DNA of 64,000 nt from Cohnella baijiui (lineage in GTDB: Bacteria; Bacillota; Bacilli; Paenibacillales; Paenibacillaceae): the NCBI RefSeq assembly GCF_020731285.1, contig NZ_JAJFOW010000025.1, forward strand, positions 38,785 through 102,784, read 5' to 3'. Positions 1 to 9,000 of the stretch are shown piece by piece. The number at the start of each line of letters is the position of its first letter. The first letter of the stretch is position 1. A model generated the notes under the pieces. It was not told the origin of the DNA, searched no databases, and worked only from the letters and a program-made list of their open reading frames with translations. The position numbers and the translations under genes are program-made.

Positions 1-124
1 GATTGGAACCGTCAAATATTGCATCCTCCAGATCACACCCTTTAAAAGACCGGTTGCTTAAATCCATATTTGCAAAATCGCTTCCCTTAAGCTTGCTGTA
101 GTCAAAGTTTCCAGGTGTACTCAT
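1..124 (-). CDS. Pentapeptide-repeat protein, N-terminal part (runs off the left edge)
   Basis: The minus strand reads from an ATG at 124 to the window edge without a stop, giving about 41 residues. After a short lead the sequence follows the A(D/N)LXX five-residue rhythm of pentapeptide repeats (SDFANMDLSNRSFKGCDLED), which fold into a right-handed beta-helix. A GGCGGG-type ribosome site sits just upstream. Family members have varied roles, including gyrase protection, and no specific role can be read from this fragment. The region is AT-rich compared with most of the window. The rest of the gene lies outside the window. Confidence 0.7.
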   Translation of the reverse strand, partial: MSTPGNFDYSKLKGSDFANMDLSNRSFKGCDLEDAIFDGSN

Positions 125-209
125 TTCATTTCCCGCCTTTACAAAAATTTTAATCAAGCCTTTAGTTACAATATTACTAGTTATAAAGTTACTATGTCAA
201 GATCAAACA

Positions 210-485
210 GAGGGAGATCACTCAGCAATCGTGTCGGACGAGCTGTGGGAGAAGGTATACCTGCTCCGACAGAATAAGAGCGCCATGCCTAAGAAGCGTT
301 TCGAGGGCGAGTACCTGCTGACCGGACTTATCCGCTGCCCCGAGTGCGGCGCGGCGATGACCGCCAGCCGCACGGTCAACCGAGCGAAAGAGGGGACGAA
401 GATCGTCCGTATGTACTACTCCTGCGGGCGCTTCCGAAGCCAGGGTGGCTCGGTCTGCCACGCCAACAGCATCCGCAAGGACTGA
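210..485 (+). pseudogene. Large serine recombinase remnant (zinc beta-ribbon segment)
   Basis: About 90 codons match the middle of large serine recombinases: the end of the recombinase domain (GDHSAIVSDELWEKV) followed by a zinc beta-ribbon with CPECG and a second pair of cysteines (YYSCG ... VCHANSIRKD). The catalytic serine resolvase domain that should precede it, and the C-terminal coiled coil that should follow, are both missing. The frame stops at 485 right after the ribbon. The fragment is GC-rich while both flanks are AT-rich, so it looks like a leftover of a mobile element caught by rearrangement. It cannot be functional alone. Confidence 0.75.
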
Positions 486-750
486 TATTAAAAACAAGCA
501 AGGTTGGAATGCAACTGTAGTTGATGCAAAAAGAAGTCGCTTTTATGAAAGTGTAGAAATTAATACAGAACCTACAAACCGCGTGGCATCAAACGCTGTA
601 AATCTTCACATATCTTCGGGAATTCTCTATGGTTCCTATAAAGGATATAATGTTAGAAAGCAACGAGACTATGTCAAGAAGAATGGTAAGAAATTGTTGG
701 AACGCTATCAACAGTTCTACTCTGAACCAGTCACCCCTACAGATCAATAA
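486..750 (+). pseudogene. Orphan C-terminal ORF fragment joined to the recombinase remnant
   Basis: An open frame of about 88 codons starts at the junction with the recombinase remnant, without its own start codon or ribosome site, and ends at 750. The peptide (for example NLHISSGILYGSYKGYNVRK) is basic and AT-rich in codon use, unlike the GC-rich segment just before it. The SSGILYGSYKG stretch is faintly reminiscent of NUMOD-type modules of homing endonucleases, but this is a weak impression. It is most simply the 3' end of another gene whose front was replaced by recombinase sequence. Confidence 0.4.
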
Positions 751-1191
751 TTTGTTGCAGACATTTGCTTAACTATCCTCGTTAGAGTAACAAAATCCTT
801 ACTTCATCCTTGAGCAGTAAAGACAATATTTCGCCCTACTTATGATACGGTTCGCCACGCATGATCTTAAAGTATCCTGCCCAATACTTTAATGGAACAG
901 GGAGCAGCACCGCGGTGGCCTGCTCCCTGTTCTGGTTGAACTATATTCTTCCGTTAGCAGAACAGCCTGCCGACGTTATAATCGGCAGGCTGTATGATGT
1001 GGTTTCGTATCCCGTTAACGTGGATCGTTAATTTTTCCCCATTTCCCGGTTAGAATGGTCACAATCAGCTAAAATTCCTTCATTTCTTAAACTAATCTCC
1101 CCGTTCAATATCAGCGAAAGATCCCGAATATGATTGAGCATTATTGCGCTGCCCCGTTAGCTGAACAGCCTACCTTAATTTATTTATTAAT
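751..1191. other. Gene-free AT-rich stretch with two hairpins and a repeated 18-mer
   Basis: No convincing gene is seen here. It holds two strong inverted repeats: 13-bp perfect arms at 895-907/920-932 and 12-bp perfect arms at 962-973/982-993 with an 8-nt loop. An 18-base sequence beginning CCGTTAGC occurs at 951-968 and again, with one mismatch, at 1154-1171. The second hairpin overlaps the first copy of the 18-mer. Neither hairpin is followed by a clear T run. The arrangement resembles a degraded miniature repeat element rather than ordinary terminators. Confidence 0.6.
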
Positions 1192-1578
1192 TTAATTATT
1201 TATTGTTCCTTCGTTGATTAACCTTTCTTTATCCTTCAAAGAGAAATCTCCAGGCTCCCAAGTCTCTAAATGTCCGCTTCCTCCAATAATATCTTCATTC
1301 ATTTGATAAATGTCAGCGTATATTTTCTTTCCCGTTTTTTGTTTCTCTTTCAGCAAATAGGTTGTAATATAAATTTCTTTATACGGCTTCAAATCAATAC
1401 CTGCGTTTGTTGCAGGTAGATAGTTTTTTGTATCTTGCGTTCTTTCGCTCATTTTTTCCTCAATATGCCAACCAAACGACTTAAGGTATTCCATATGTTT
1501 AACATTATTCTGCTCCGTTGTTTCTTTACCGCAACCAATCAGAAACACAAGACAAAAAATTGAAAATAAAACAATCAT
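1192..1578 (-). CDS. Small lipoprotein, DUF4830-like
   Basis: Encodes 128 residues. The N-terminus is hydrophobic and ends in a lipobox (LVFLIGC), so it is probably an exported, lipid-anchored protein. The body (YLKSFGWHIEEK ... DLKPYKE ... DIIGGSGHLETWEPGDFSL) follows the pattern of DUF4830 proteins of Firmicutes, which have no known function. A strong AAGGAGG at 1597-1603 lies 18 nt from this ATG. It is only 9 nt from an in-frame ATT at 1585-1587, which would give an N-terminus (M)KKM typical of lipoproteins. Translation may therefore begin at the rare ATT. It is a single AT-rich gene with no operon partner. Confidence 0.65.
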   Translation of the reverse strand: MIVLFSIFCLVFLIGCGKETTEQNNVKHMEYLKSFGWHIEEKMSERTQDTKNYLPATNAGIDLKPYKEIYITTYLLKEKQKTGKKIYADIYQMNEDIIGGSGHLETWEPGDFSLKDKERLINEGTINN

Positions 1579-1844
1579 TTTCTTAATTGAAACCCACCTC
1601 CTTCATTTTCCATTTAGGAGACGTAAAGACCCACATGAAGGTTGCAGTGTTTCAACTATTCTGCCCGTAAGTTCAACAAGAAAAAATGGTACGCCGAAGT
1701 TTGGTGTTCGTGTCCGTCACAGTATACAGGCAAGACGCTTTATTCTCCTATTCCTTGCTGTCCAAGTAATGAAATCATGCCAGGTCAACAACACGATTGA
1801 ACATCGCTTATTCAAAGCGGGCATAGGCGTCTCCCATTCGTCCG

Positions 1845-2741
1845 TCATGCCCCTTCGCGCTGCGCCGGTTCTCCGTCTTCCCGGATCGTGATCGTGCCGG
1901 TCAAACGCGAACCTCCGAGCGAGAACGCGTATACGCCGGGCTGCGGACGGTTCAGCAAAAAGATGTTGTCGCCTTGCTTCAGCGGCGCCTCGATGCCGAG
2001 CGCCGGACAGACGAGCGTCAAGCCCGCGTCGGAAGGACGGTCTACGCGGAAGACGGCCTTCACCATCGCGCCGGTGGTAAACCGGCTGTCGCGCGGACTG
2101 AATCCAGTCGCTTTGACGTCGATCGTCGCGATTTGCAGGTTGTTGTCCTCGTCCAGCGCCGCCTGCTGCGACGCCTGCTGTCCGATCTGCCCGAAGGCGA
2201 TGCGATCCCGGTGGACGATCAGCTCGATTCCCGAGACGAACACCGCCGCGGCGAGCACCGCCGCGAACGCTTGAGGCGCTTTGGAAGTCCGCTTCCCCTT
2301 TGCCTTCGGCGGTTGGATGGCTGCCTTCGCCCGCCAATCAACCGCCTTTTGCAGCGCAAAAACCGCAACGATGCCCGCGATCGCGGCCGCCAAGACGACG
2401 ATGGCGGAAGCGAACAGCATCATGCCGAAGCGGACCCCGGCGATGGCTCCCAGCATGCCGGCGAGCGCCGCATGAAGGGCCGGCAGCGATCCGTAGAGGC
2501 GAAAGCCGGCGCCGCCGGCGGCGGCCGCGAACAGGACGGCGTAGACGATCACGGCGGGCAGACGATAGTCGAACGCCTGCACCGCGACGACGCTGGCTGC
2601 CGCGCTGACGAGCAGTGCCGCGGCGATCAAGGCCGCCCGGCCGAGCGCCGCCGGGATGACGGCCTTGCGGCCGTTGACGTAATAAAGCATGTATCCCGCC
2701 GCCAGCGCGAGAATCGCGAGACTGCCTATATTCAGCACCAT
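1845..2741 (-). CDS. Multi-pass membrane protein with C-terminal cupredoxin-like domain
   Basis: 298 residues. The first ~170 are alanine-rich and hydrophobic, with roughly five membrane segments and a basic loop (PPKAKGKRTSK). After a further membrane segment comes a soluble domain (~195-290) with the layout of EfeO/cupredoxin-like beta sandwiches: TIDVKATGFSPRD, a middle strand with LVCPALG, and a final GTITI strand. The single cysteine could be a metal ligand, but the classical His-Cys-His copper set is not evident. It is the last gene of a four-gene minus-strand operon with a YraQ-type permease and a HupE-like protein, 22 nt after its neighbour. A role in metal handling at the membrane is inference. 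Confidence 0.6.
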   Translation of the reverse strand: MVLNIGSLAILALAAGYMLYYVNGRKAVIPAALGRAALIAAALLVSAAASVVAVQAFDYRLPAVIVYAVLFAAAAGGAGFRLYGSLPALHAALAGMLGAIAGVRFGMMLFASAIVVLAAAIAGIVAVFALQKAVDWRAKAAIQPPKAKGKRTSKAPQAFAAVLAAAVFVSGIELIVHRDRIAFGQIGQQASQQAALDEDNNLQIATIDVKATGFSPRDSRFTTGAMVKAVFRVDRPSDAGLTLVCPALGIEAPLKQGDNIFLLNRPQPGVYAFSLGGSRLTGTITIREDGEPAQREGA

Positions 2742-2763
2742 AACCGAACCTCCGCGTTTCGTT

Positions 2764-3672
2764 TTAAAGTTTGGAAGCGAAATTCCAGTCCGGGTACACG
2801 TACGGGATCGTCGGCGCCTTGGCCGAAATGACGCCGTCCGCGACGATGCGGATCACTTCGCGCCCCTGGAACGTCGTCCGGTCGATCGTGCCGTCGACGG
2901 TCAGCCAGGCATCGTTCGGGTAACCGGCCGCGTCCGGCGCTTCGACGACGATGCCGTATGGCGAAATGTCCGCGATGCAGTGCGTCATGGCCATGCGCCC
3001 GACGATGAACTGATCGTCCGCCAGCCCCGATTCGCGGTAGACGAAGCCGGTGAGCGTAACTCGCTTGCCTTGGAAGTTGTCGACGAACAGATTCATCGCC
3101 TGCAGCTTCTCGATGAACCATTCGTCCTTCATTTCGATCGCATCCTGCCGGTAGAGCAGCATGCCGAGCTTGGCGTAGTCCTTGTTGTACACGTTTGTCC
3201 TGAACATCGCCTTGATCGCCTGATCGGCATCTCCCTCAAGCTCGACCGTCTCGAGCGATGCCCCGTTCGGGACCGCCGCGCCGGCCAGATTCATCCCTTT
3301 GTTCCGCGCGAGCGAGCCCGCCAGCGCCGCATTCGGCACGACCGCGCCGAACAGCAGCGGCAGGAGAAACAGGCCGTAGAGGACGACGTTTTTACCGAGC
3401 GACGCCGGCGGCGCGTGATCGTGGTCGTGATCTCGGCCGCAGGCGCACCCGATCGCCGGGTGACGGAGCGAGGCGACCGTCAGATAGCCCTGGCAAAGGG
3501 CCAGGATGGTCACGCCCGCCGTCGCGATCCGGGCGTAGAGCATCAGATGCGGCGCGATATACAGCAGCATGTCTCCAGAGAAAAGCAGTCGAGCGAGCAG
3601 CGCGGTCAAGCCGACGAGGATGGCCGTCCGCAGCAGATGATGGACCGTTGCCCGGTTCCGCAGCATCGTCAT
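2764..3672 (-). CDS. YcgQ/TIGR03943-family permease partner protein
   Basis: 302 residues. Two or three N-terminal membrane segments are followed by a Cys/His-rich linker (CACGRDHDHDHAPP), another membrane segment near 115-135, and an extracytoplasmic domain with an OB-like end (GKRVTLTGFVYRES ... WLTVDGTID). This matches the TIGR03943/YcgQ family, which is almost always encoded beside a DUF318/YraQ-type permease, as here (4 nt gap). The pair is thought to form a two-component membrane transporter. The substrate is unproven, although the Asp/His linker suggests a divalent metal. The start ATG at 3672 gives a length normal for the family. Confidence 0.85.
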   Translation of the reverse strand: MTMLRNRATVHHLLRTAILVGLTALLARLLFSGDMLLYIAPHLMLYARIATAGVTILALCQGYLTVASLRHPAIGCACGRDHDHDHAPPASLGKNVVLYGLFLLPLLFGAVVPNAALAGSLARNKGMNLAGAAVPNGASLETVELEGDADQAIKAMFRTNVYNKDYAKLGMLLYRQDAIEMKDEWFIEKLQAMNLFVDNFQGKRVTLTGFVYRESGLADDQFIVGRMAMTHCIADISPYGIVVEAPDAAGYPNDAWLTVDGTIDRTTFQGREVIRIVADGVISAKAPTIPYVYPDWNFASKL

Positions 3673-3676
3673 CGCT

Positions 3677-4744
3677 TCATCCCCCTTTCAGCAACCAAGT
3701 TTCGAGCACCCATGCGCCCGCGTAGACGAAGACGAACGATAACACCGCGAGCAGCGCGACAAACTTCGTCTTGAACACCGCAAGCATCATGAGCAGGCTC
3801 TTTAAATTTAGCATCGGACCGAATACCATGAACGCGACGAGCGAGCCTTTGGAAAACGTGGCGAGGAACGACTGGGCCACGAACGCGTCCGACGTCGAGC
3901 ACAGCGACAGCGCGAAGCCGAGTCCCATCATGAGCAGGCTCGATCCGGCATGGCCGTGCCCTAGCGACGCCAGCTGCTGCTGCGGCACGAAGGCTTGCAG
4001 CAATCCGACGAGCAGCGCGCCGAACAGCAGAAACTTGCCCATCTCGAAAAACTCCCCGACCGAATGGCTCATCATCTCGGTCAGCTTGCCGCGAACGCCG
4101 CCCTGCCTGTAGCCGTGCGCGTGCCCATGGCTGTGGCTGTGGCCGTGGCTGTGATCGTGCGCACGTTCCCGCGGCGGCCCCTCGTCCCGCAGAACGCCGC
4201 CCTTGACGAACCGGTAGACGATCAAACCGACGGCGATCGCGACGGCCAGCGCCAAGCCCATCCGGGCGTAGGTCATTTCCGGGCGGGACCGGAAGGCGAC
4301 CCACGTCGACCAAAAGACGATCGGATTCAGAATCGGTCCGACTAGAATGAACGTAGAGGCGACGTAAGCGGGCATGCCCTTGCGGATCAGTCCCCGAATG
4401 GCCGGCACCATGCCGCATTCGCAAATCGGAAAGACGATGCCGAGCAGGCCGGCCGTTAGGATGCCGAGGAGCGGATGGCGGGGGATTATCCGGCGGACCA
4501 TCCGGTCGGACACGAACACCTGCAGGAGCGCCGAGGCGAGCACGCCGATCAGAATAAACGGCAGCGCTTCGAGGAGGATGCCGATGAACGCGGTTTTGAA
4601 GATGAGCAGCTTGGCATTGTGCAGCGCCGTCCCCGGCGACTGGCTGGCGAAAAAGTACAGCAAGCTGACGACGAGCAGGCTGAGCCCGGCGAATACCCCG
4701 GCATGGGACGCGCGCGGCGCGGTCTGCATGGCGTTTTGGGACAT
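3677..4744 (-). CDS. YraQ/DUF318 family permease with His-rich loop
   Basis: 355 residues with about eight membrane helices in two homologous halves, each with the family signatures: FPICECGMVPAIRGLIRKG in the first half and LSLCSTSDAFVAQ in the second. A cytoplasmic loop between the halves carries HDHSHGHSHSHGHAHG, a typical metal-binding stretch. The family includes the ArsP organoarsenical exporters and the YcgR permeases paired with YcgQ. The neighbouring TIGR03943 gene supports the latter group. The start at 4744 was chosen because an AAGGAGG lies at 4753-4759, while an upstream in-frame ATG has no ribosome site. It lies 33 nt downstream of the HupE-like gene. Confidence 0.85.
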   Translation of the reverse strand: MSQNAMQTAPRASHAGVFAGLSLLVVSLLYFFASQSPGTALHNAKLLIFKTAFIGILLEALPFILIGVLASALLQVFVSDRMVRRIIPRHPLLGILTAGLLGIVFPICECGMVPAIRGLIRKGMPAYVASTFILVGPILNPIVFWSTWVAFRSRPEMTYARMGLALAVAIAVGLIVYRFVKGGVLRDEGPPRERAHDHSHGHSHSHGHAHGYRQGGVRGKLTEMMSHSVGEFFEMGKFLLFGALLVGLLQAFVPQQQLASLGHGHAGSSLLMMGLGFALSLCSTSDAFVAQSFLATFSKGSLVAFMVFGPMLNLKSLLMMLAVFKTKFVALLAVLSFVFVYAGAWVLETWLLKGG

Positions 4745-4777
4745 GGATGCCCCCTCCTTGAGGTCGGTCATGAGGCG

Positions 4778-5965
4778 TCAAGCCGCGAACAGCCGCTCGA
4801 ACAGCCAGGCGCCGCCAAGCGCGAGCGCGGCGACGGAGGCGGCCACGACGAAGCGTCTCGCGTGCTTGTACCGATGCAGCGCATAGAGAAGCGGGACCAG
4901 CAGCGCAACGATGGTTAGTTGAACGGCCTCGATGCCCAGATTGAAGCTGATCAGATTGACGGCCAGTTCGCTGCGGGGAATCTCCATCTCCTTCAGAATG
5001 TCGGCGAAGCCCATGCCGTGGACGAGACCGAACAGAAACGTCAGCACCCACCGGTAGCTCACGCGCGGCCGGAGGATATTGTCCAAGGCGACGTAGCAAA
5101 TGCTGAGCGCGATGGCGGGCTCGACGATCTGTGGCGGCACGTTGAGCAAACCCAATACGGTCAAGGTCAGCGTCAGGCTGTGCGCGACCGTGAAGGCGGT
5201 GATCATCGCCGCATACTGCCTGAACGTCTGGCGGGCGATCAACAAGGAGAACAGGAACAGCAAATGATCGTATCCGCCCAGGATGTGACGAATGCCCAGC
5301 TTGAAAAAGGACAGCCAGCCGGAGCCGGTACCGGAAGCCGATGCCGCAGGCTCCTCTCCGGGCGCGTCTCCGGATGCCGAAGCCGTCTCGCCCGCCTTCT
5401 CCGGCAGTCCCGCATAGTCGCCGTCCGTCAGCTGCATCGCCCAGGCGCGGTCCTTGCCCGACAATGCCGACGTGCTCTTCTGGGGGCCGTAACGAATCGT
5501 CAGCAGGTCGACGTAATTCGTCGCGGTATCGTTCTCGTACAGCCGATCGGTCAGCGAAATCGATTGGGACGGCGCGGCGGGCGGATACAGCGCGCGGAGA
5601 ACGACTTTGGAGGCGTCTCCTTCCCGCACGAGCACGAAGCGCTCGAGCGACGTCCACGGCGTCTCCTCTCCGCCGAGCTTGAGCGTCAGATGCGCGCGCA
5701 GGATGTCGGCCAGCTCGTCCTTGACGGCGTCGAACTCTTCCTGGTCGAGCATCTTGTCGCCGTTGGCGTCGCCCCCCGCCAGCTCGATCGCGGAGAGCTC
5801 GTCCAGCGCGTACGTCATTTCCGTCTGCGATTTGGCGAGCGTAAGGGTATTGTAAGCGGCGCTATATGCATGCGCGTCGGCCTGCGGCGCGAAAGCGATC
5901 GCGGCGAAGGCGACGGCCGCGGCGCAAAGCAAAGGACGGAACGCCCGAAACAGGGACTGTGCCAT
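4778..5965 (-). CDS. HupE/UreJ-family membrane protein with EF-hand
   Basis: 395 residues. A signal peptide ending in ADAHA is followed by an extracytoplasmic domain (~30-210) containing a textbook EF-hand loop, DANGDKMLDQEE. The C-terminal part has six or so membrane helices beginning FFKLGIRHILGGYDHLLFLFSLL, the signature of the HupE/UreJ_2 family. Relatives include nickel/cobalt permease-like proteins and large uncharacterised HupE-like proteins. The start at 5965 has a GGGAGGAT ribosome site; a longer reading would cross the preceding terminator. It is the first gene of the operon leading to the YraQ/YcgQ pair, so metal uptake or efflux is the likely theme. Calcium sensing by the EF-hand is inference. 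Confidence 0.8.
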   Translation of the reverse strand: MAQSLFRAFRPLLCAAAVAFAAIAFAPQADAHAYSAAYNTLTLAKSQTEMTYALDELSAIELAGGDANGDKMLDQEEFDAVKDELADILRAHLTLKLGGEETPWTSLERFVLVREGDASKVVLRALYPPAAPSQSISLTDRLYENDTATNYVDLLTIRYGPQKSTSALSGKDRAWAMQLTDGDYAGLPEKAGETASASGDAPGEEPAASASGTGSGWLSFFKLGIRHILGGYDHLLFLFSLLIARQTFRQYAAMITAFTVAHSLTLTLTVLGLLNVPPQIVEPAIALSICYVALDNILRPRVSYRWVLTFLFGLVHGMGFADILKEMEIPRSELAVNLISFNLGIEAVQLTIVALLVPLLYALHRYKHARRFVVAASVAALALGGAWLFERLFAA

Positions 5966-5999
5966 CGGATATCCTCCCGTGCGGTTCGATGTGGGTACG

Positions 6000-6047
6000 T
6001 AAAAAGCCAAGAGGGATGCCGTTTTGCTCAACGGCATCCTCTTTGGT
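6000..6047 (-). terminator. Intrinsic terminator of the giant SLH protein gene
   Basis: On the minus strand an inverted repeat with stem GATGCCGTT/AACGGCATC, extended by AGAGG/CCTCT, is followed by TTTTT. It lies ~30 nt after the stop of the SLH gene and before the HupE-like gene, so the two are probably separate transcripts. Confidence 0.85.
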
Positions 6048-6078
6048 CGAAGCGGTCTTCCAAACGCGGGACTTGCGA

Positions 6079-9000
6079 TTAGGAGCGAAGCAGGTTGTCG
6101 ATGACCTGCGCGGCTTCCGCGCGAGTCGTCGCGCCCTTCGGCGCGAATTGTCCGCCGTCCCGGCCGTTGATCAAATGCAGCGCTGCGGCGGCGAGGACAT
6201 CGTCGGCGGCCCAGGCGGAAACCTTGGCCATGTCCTTAAACGGCGTTCCTCCCGCTTTGGCGGGCTGCCCGCCTTTCAGGATCGCGTAAGCCTTCACCGT
6301 CATGACGACCATCTCCTCGCGGGTGATGACACCGTTCGGATCGAACGTATTCACGCTCTTGCCCTTGACGATGCCGGCCCCGTAGGCGATCGAGATCGCC
6401 TCCGCGTACCAGGCGCCGGAGGCGACGTCCGCGAATCGAACGTCCGACGTTTTCGTCAGCTTCAGCGCTTGAACGAGCATCGATGCGAACTCCGCTCGCG
6501 CAACCGAGCGTCCGGGCTCGAAGGTCGAGGCGCCGGTGCCCTTGACGATTTGTTTGGCGACCACCCCTTGAATCACGTTGTACGCCCAATGCTTGTTCGT
6601 CACGTCCGCGAAGTTTTTGGTCAGCTGCAGCACCGCGTATGCGCTGAAGTGGCGGATCTGGGCGACGTATTCGCCGTTTTCGTAAGTTCCGCCTATATAT
6701 TCGAGCGCCCCGTCGTCGGCGATGTAGTAGATGCCCGCCAGCTTCGGATCGAGTCCCGGATCGGCCTTCAATCGGATCGTCATCGGCTGATCGAACTTGG
6801 AGAGCGAAGCCGTTCGGCCGCCCGCCGATGCGATGGAGAAGACGAAGTTGTAAATCGAGCCTTTCAGTTGAACGTCGAAGCCGGTGGCTTGGCCGCTCTT
6901 GGCCGCGATCGCTTGCGCGTCCGCCGCGCTCACGGGATCGAACTTGAGCGAGATTTGGCCCGCTTGCCGTTCGTCCGCCGGGAGTTGGTCGGCAAGCTGC
7001 CGGATCAGCCCGGCCGGCACGTCCAGGGTGAGCGCGCCGGACGCGATGCGCAGCGTTCCGCCGCTCAGCAGCTCGGCCGCTTGCGCGGGAAGCGCCACTT
7101 CGCGCGTGCCGGCCGGCGCGTTGACGGTCGCCGTGCCGCCCGCGCCCGCCCGAAGCTGATCCGCCGTGACGACAATCGTACCGTTAATCGGCGTCGGCGT
7201 TGGTGTCGGCGACGTTGTTGGCGTTGGTGTCGGTGTTGGTGTCGGTTCGCCCGGTTCGGCGGCTTCCACCGTTACGTTCGCCGTGGCGGAGAAGCCGCCG
7301 TCCGTCGTCGTGACGGTGACGATCGCGGTCCCTTCGCCGATCGCCGTGACCGTGCCGTCCGCCACCGTCGCGATCGAATCGTCGCTCGAACGCCATGCGA
7401 CCGACGAATCCGTCGCGTCCGCAGGCGAGACGTCGGCCTTAAGGATCGCCGTTTCGCCCTTTTTCAGGCTCAGCGCCGTCCGGTCCAGCGAGACGCCGGC
7501 AACCGGCGTTTGCTCCGGCGGCAAGGACGTCTTGCCCGGCACCGTTACGGCGAATTCGACCGTATTTGCCGTTCTGCCGTCCGACGTCCTCGTCACGACG
7601 AGCGCGACTTGGACCGTCGTTTCGGCTTCCGGAGGCGTAATCGTGCCATCGAGGGCGATCACCTCCGGACGGCTCGACGAGGCGATCGCCACTTCGAAGC
7701 CTTCCGGCACCTCAGGCAAGCTTAGCTTCGCCGCGTCCTTCGCGGGGGCGGGAATCCCCGCAATCCCCGACGCGACGACTTCCGGCGTCAACAGGATCAG
7801 CTTCGCGGGCACGGTCACGTCGATCGGAACCGTATCCGCCGCGCTGACGTCCGAGAGCCTCGTGACGGTCAGGACGAGCGTAACCGTCGCCGCCTGCTCC
7901 GGCAGAACGATCTTTCCGTCCGTCCCGACGACACCCGGGTCGGACGACGATTTGATCGCGATGCCGAATCCGGCCGGCACGGCCGGCAGCGTCAGCGCCG
8001 TCGCGTTTGGCAGCGGAGGCGCGACAGCCGTAATCGAAGCCGCCACTTCCTCGGCCGTTTGTCCGGAAAGGACGGCCAGCTCTTTCGCATCCCGCACCCG
8101 GATGCGGTCGCCTTCCGCGTATTTGCCGGACAAGCCGACGGCGGAGAGACGATCGCCAACGCGAATGTCCGGGATCGGTCCGCTTTGGTTTGCGATATAG
8201 CCGTCCACGAATACCAGAACCGGACCGCTGCCGTCATCGACCACGATGGAGTTGCTGTCGGGCATCTCTGTCACGGTGCCTGTTACCCGGACCAATTGTC
8301 CTTGGTAAGCCGGCGATATCGAATCCTTCGTGCTGACCGCCTTCGGTGCGAGAGGCGTGCCTTCGCTAACCTTGACGATGCTGTTGTCGAATTTGTCGAA
8401 TTCGATTTCCGTGTTGTTCTCGAATACTTTGATATGCCCGTAGACGCGCACGACGTCTCCGAGCTTCAGCGTGCCTTCCGGCACATCGTTAAACGCCATG
8501 ATGCCGCCGGTCTCGTCCTGGACGTAAGCCGCGTCGAAGAAGACGCCGGCCGCAGTCGTGACTTGGCCTTGGATCAGCACTTCCGTTCCTTCCGGCAGCT
8601 GCCGCGCCTGACCGATCGGCGTAACCGGCTTCTCCAGATGCGACAGCCAGTTCATCGCGTTGCGCGCCAGTTCGTCGTTGCCGTTGTCGTTTTTGAGCTG
8701 CAAGTCGTTGAATATATTCATCCCGGAGACCACGATGCGGCCGCCTCCGGCCAGCGTCTCCGAAGCGATCGCCGGGATGATCGCGCCGCCGGTCAGATTG
8801 GCGGGCGCCGGCGAGGTGGATACGTTGTACTGGACCGTATCGGCCTTGATCTGGCCGGCCGAGATTTGGAACGTCGAGTCGTTGCCCCATGCCAGCACGG
8901 TGACCGGTCCGCCGTCCTGCAAGGCGACTTTGTTGCCCGCGCCGTCGTTGCCCGCCAAGCTCGAACCGCTGTAATACTCGATCGTCGGCACGAGGTCGGT

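Noticed and set aside
1717..2337. 206-codon minus-strand open frame overlapping the cupredoxin-like gene
   Set aside because: Arg-rich alternative frame without a ribosome site, inside a convincing membrane-protein gene.
5866..7725. Long plus-strand open frame opposite the SLH gene
   Set aside because: Arg-rich, low-complexity translation with no ribosome site; a shadow of GC-rich codon use on the other strand.
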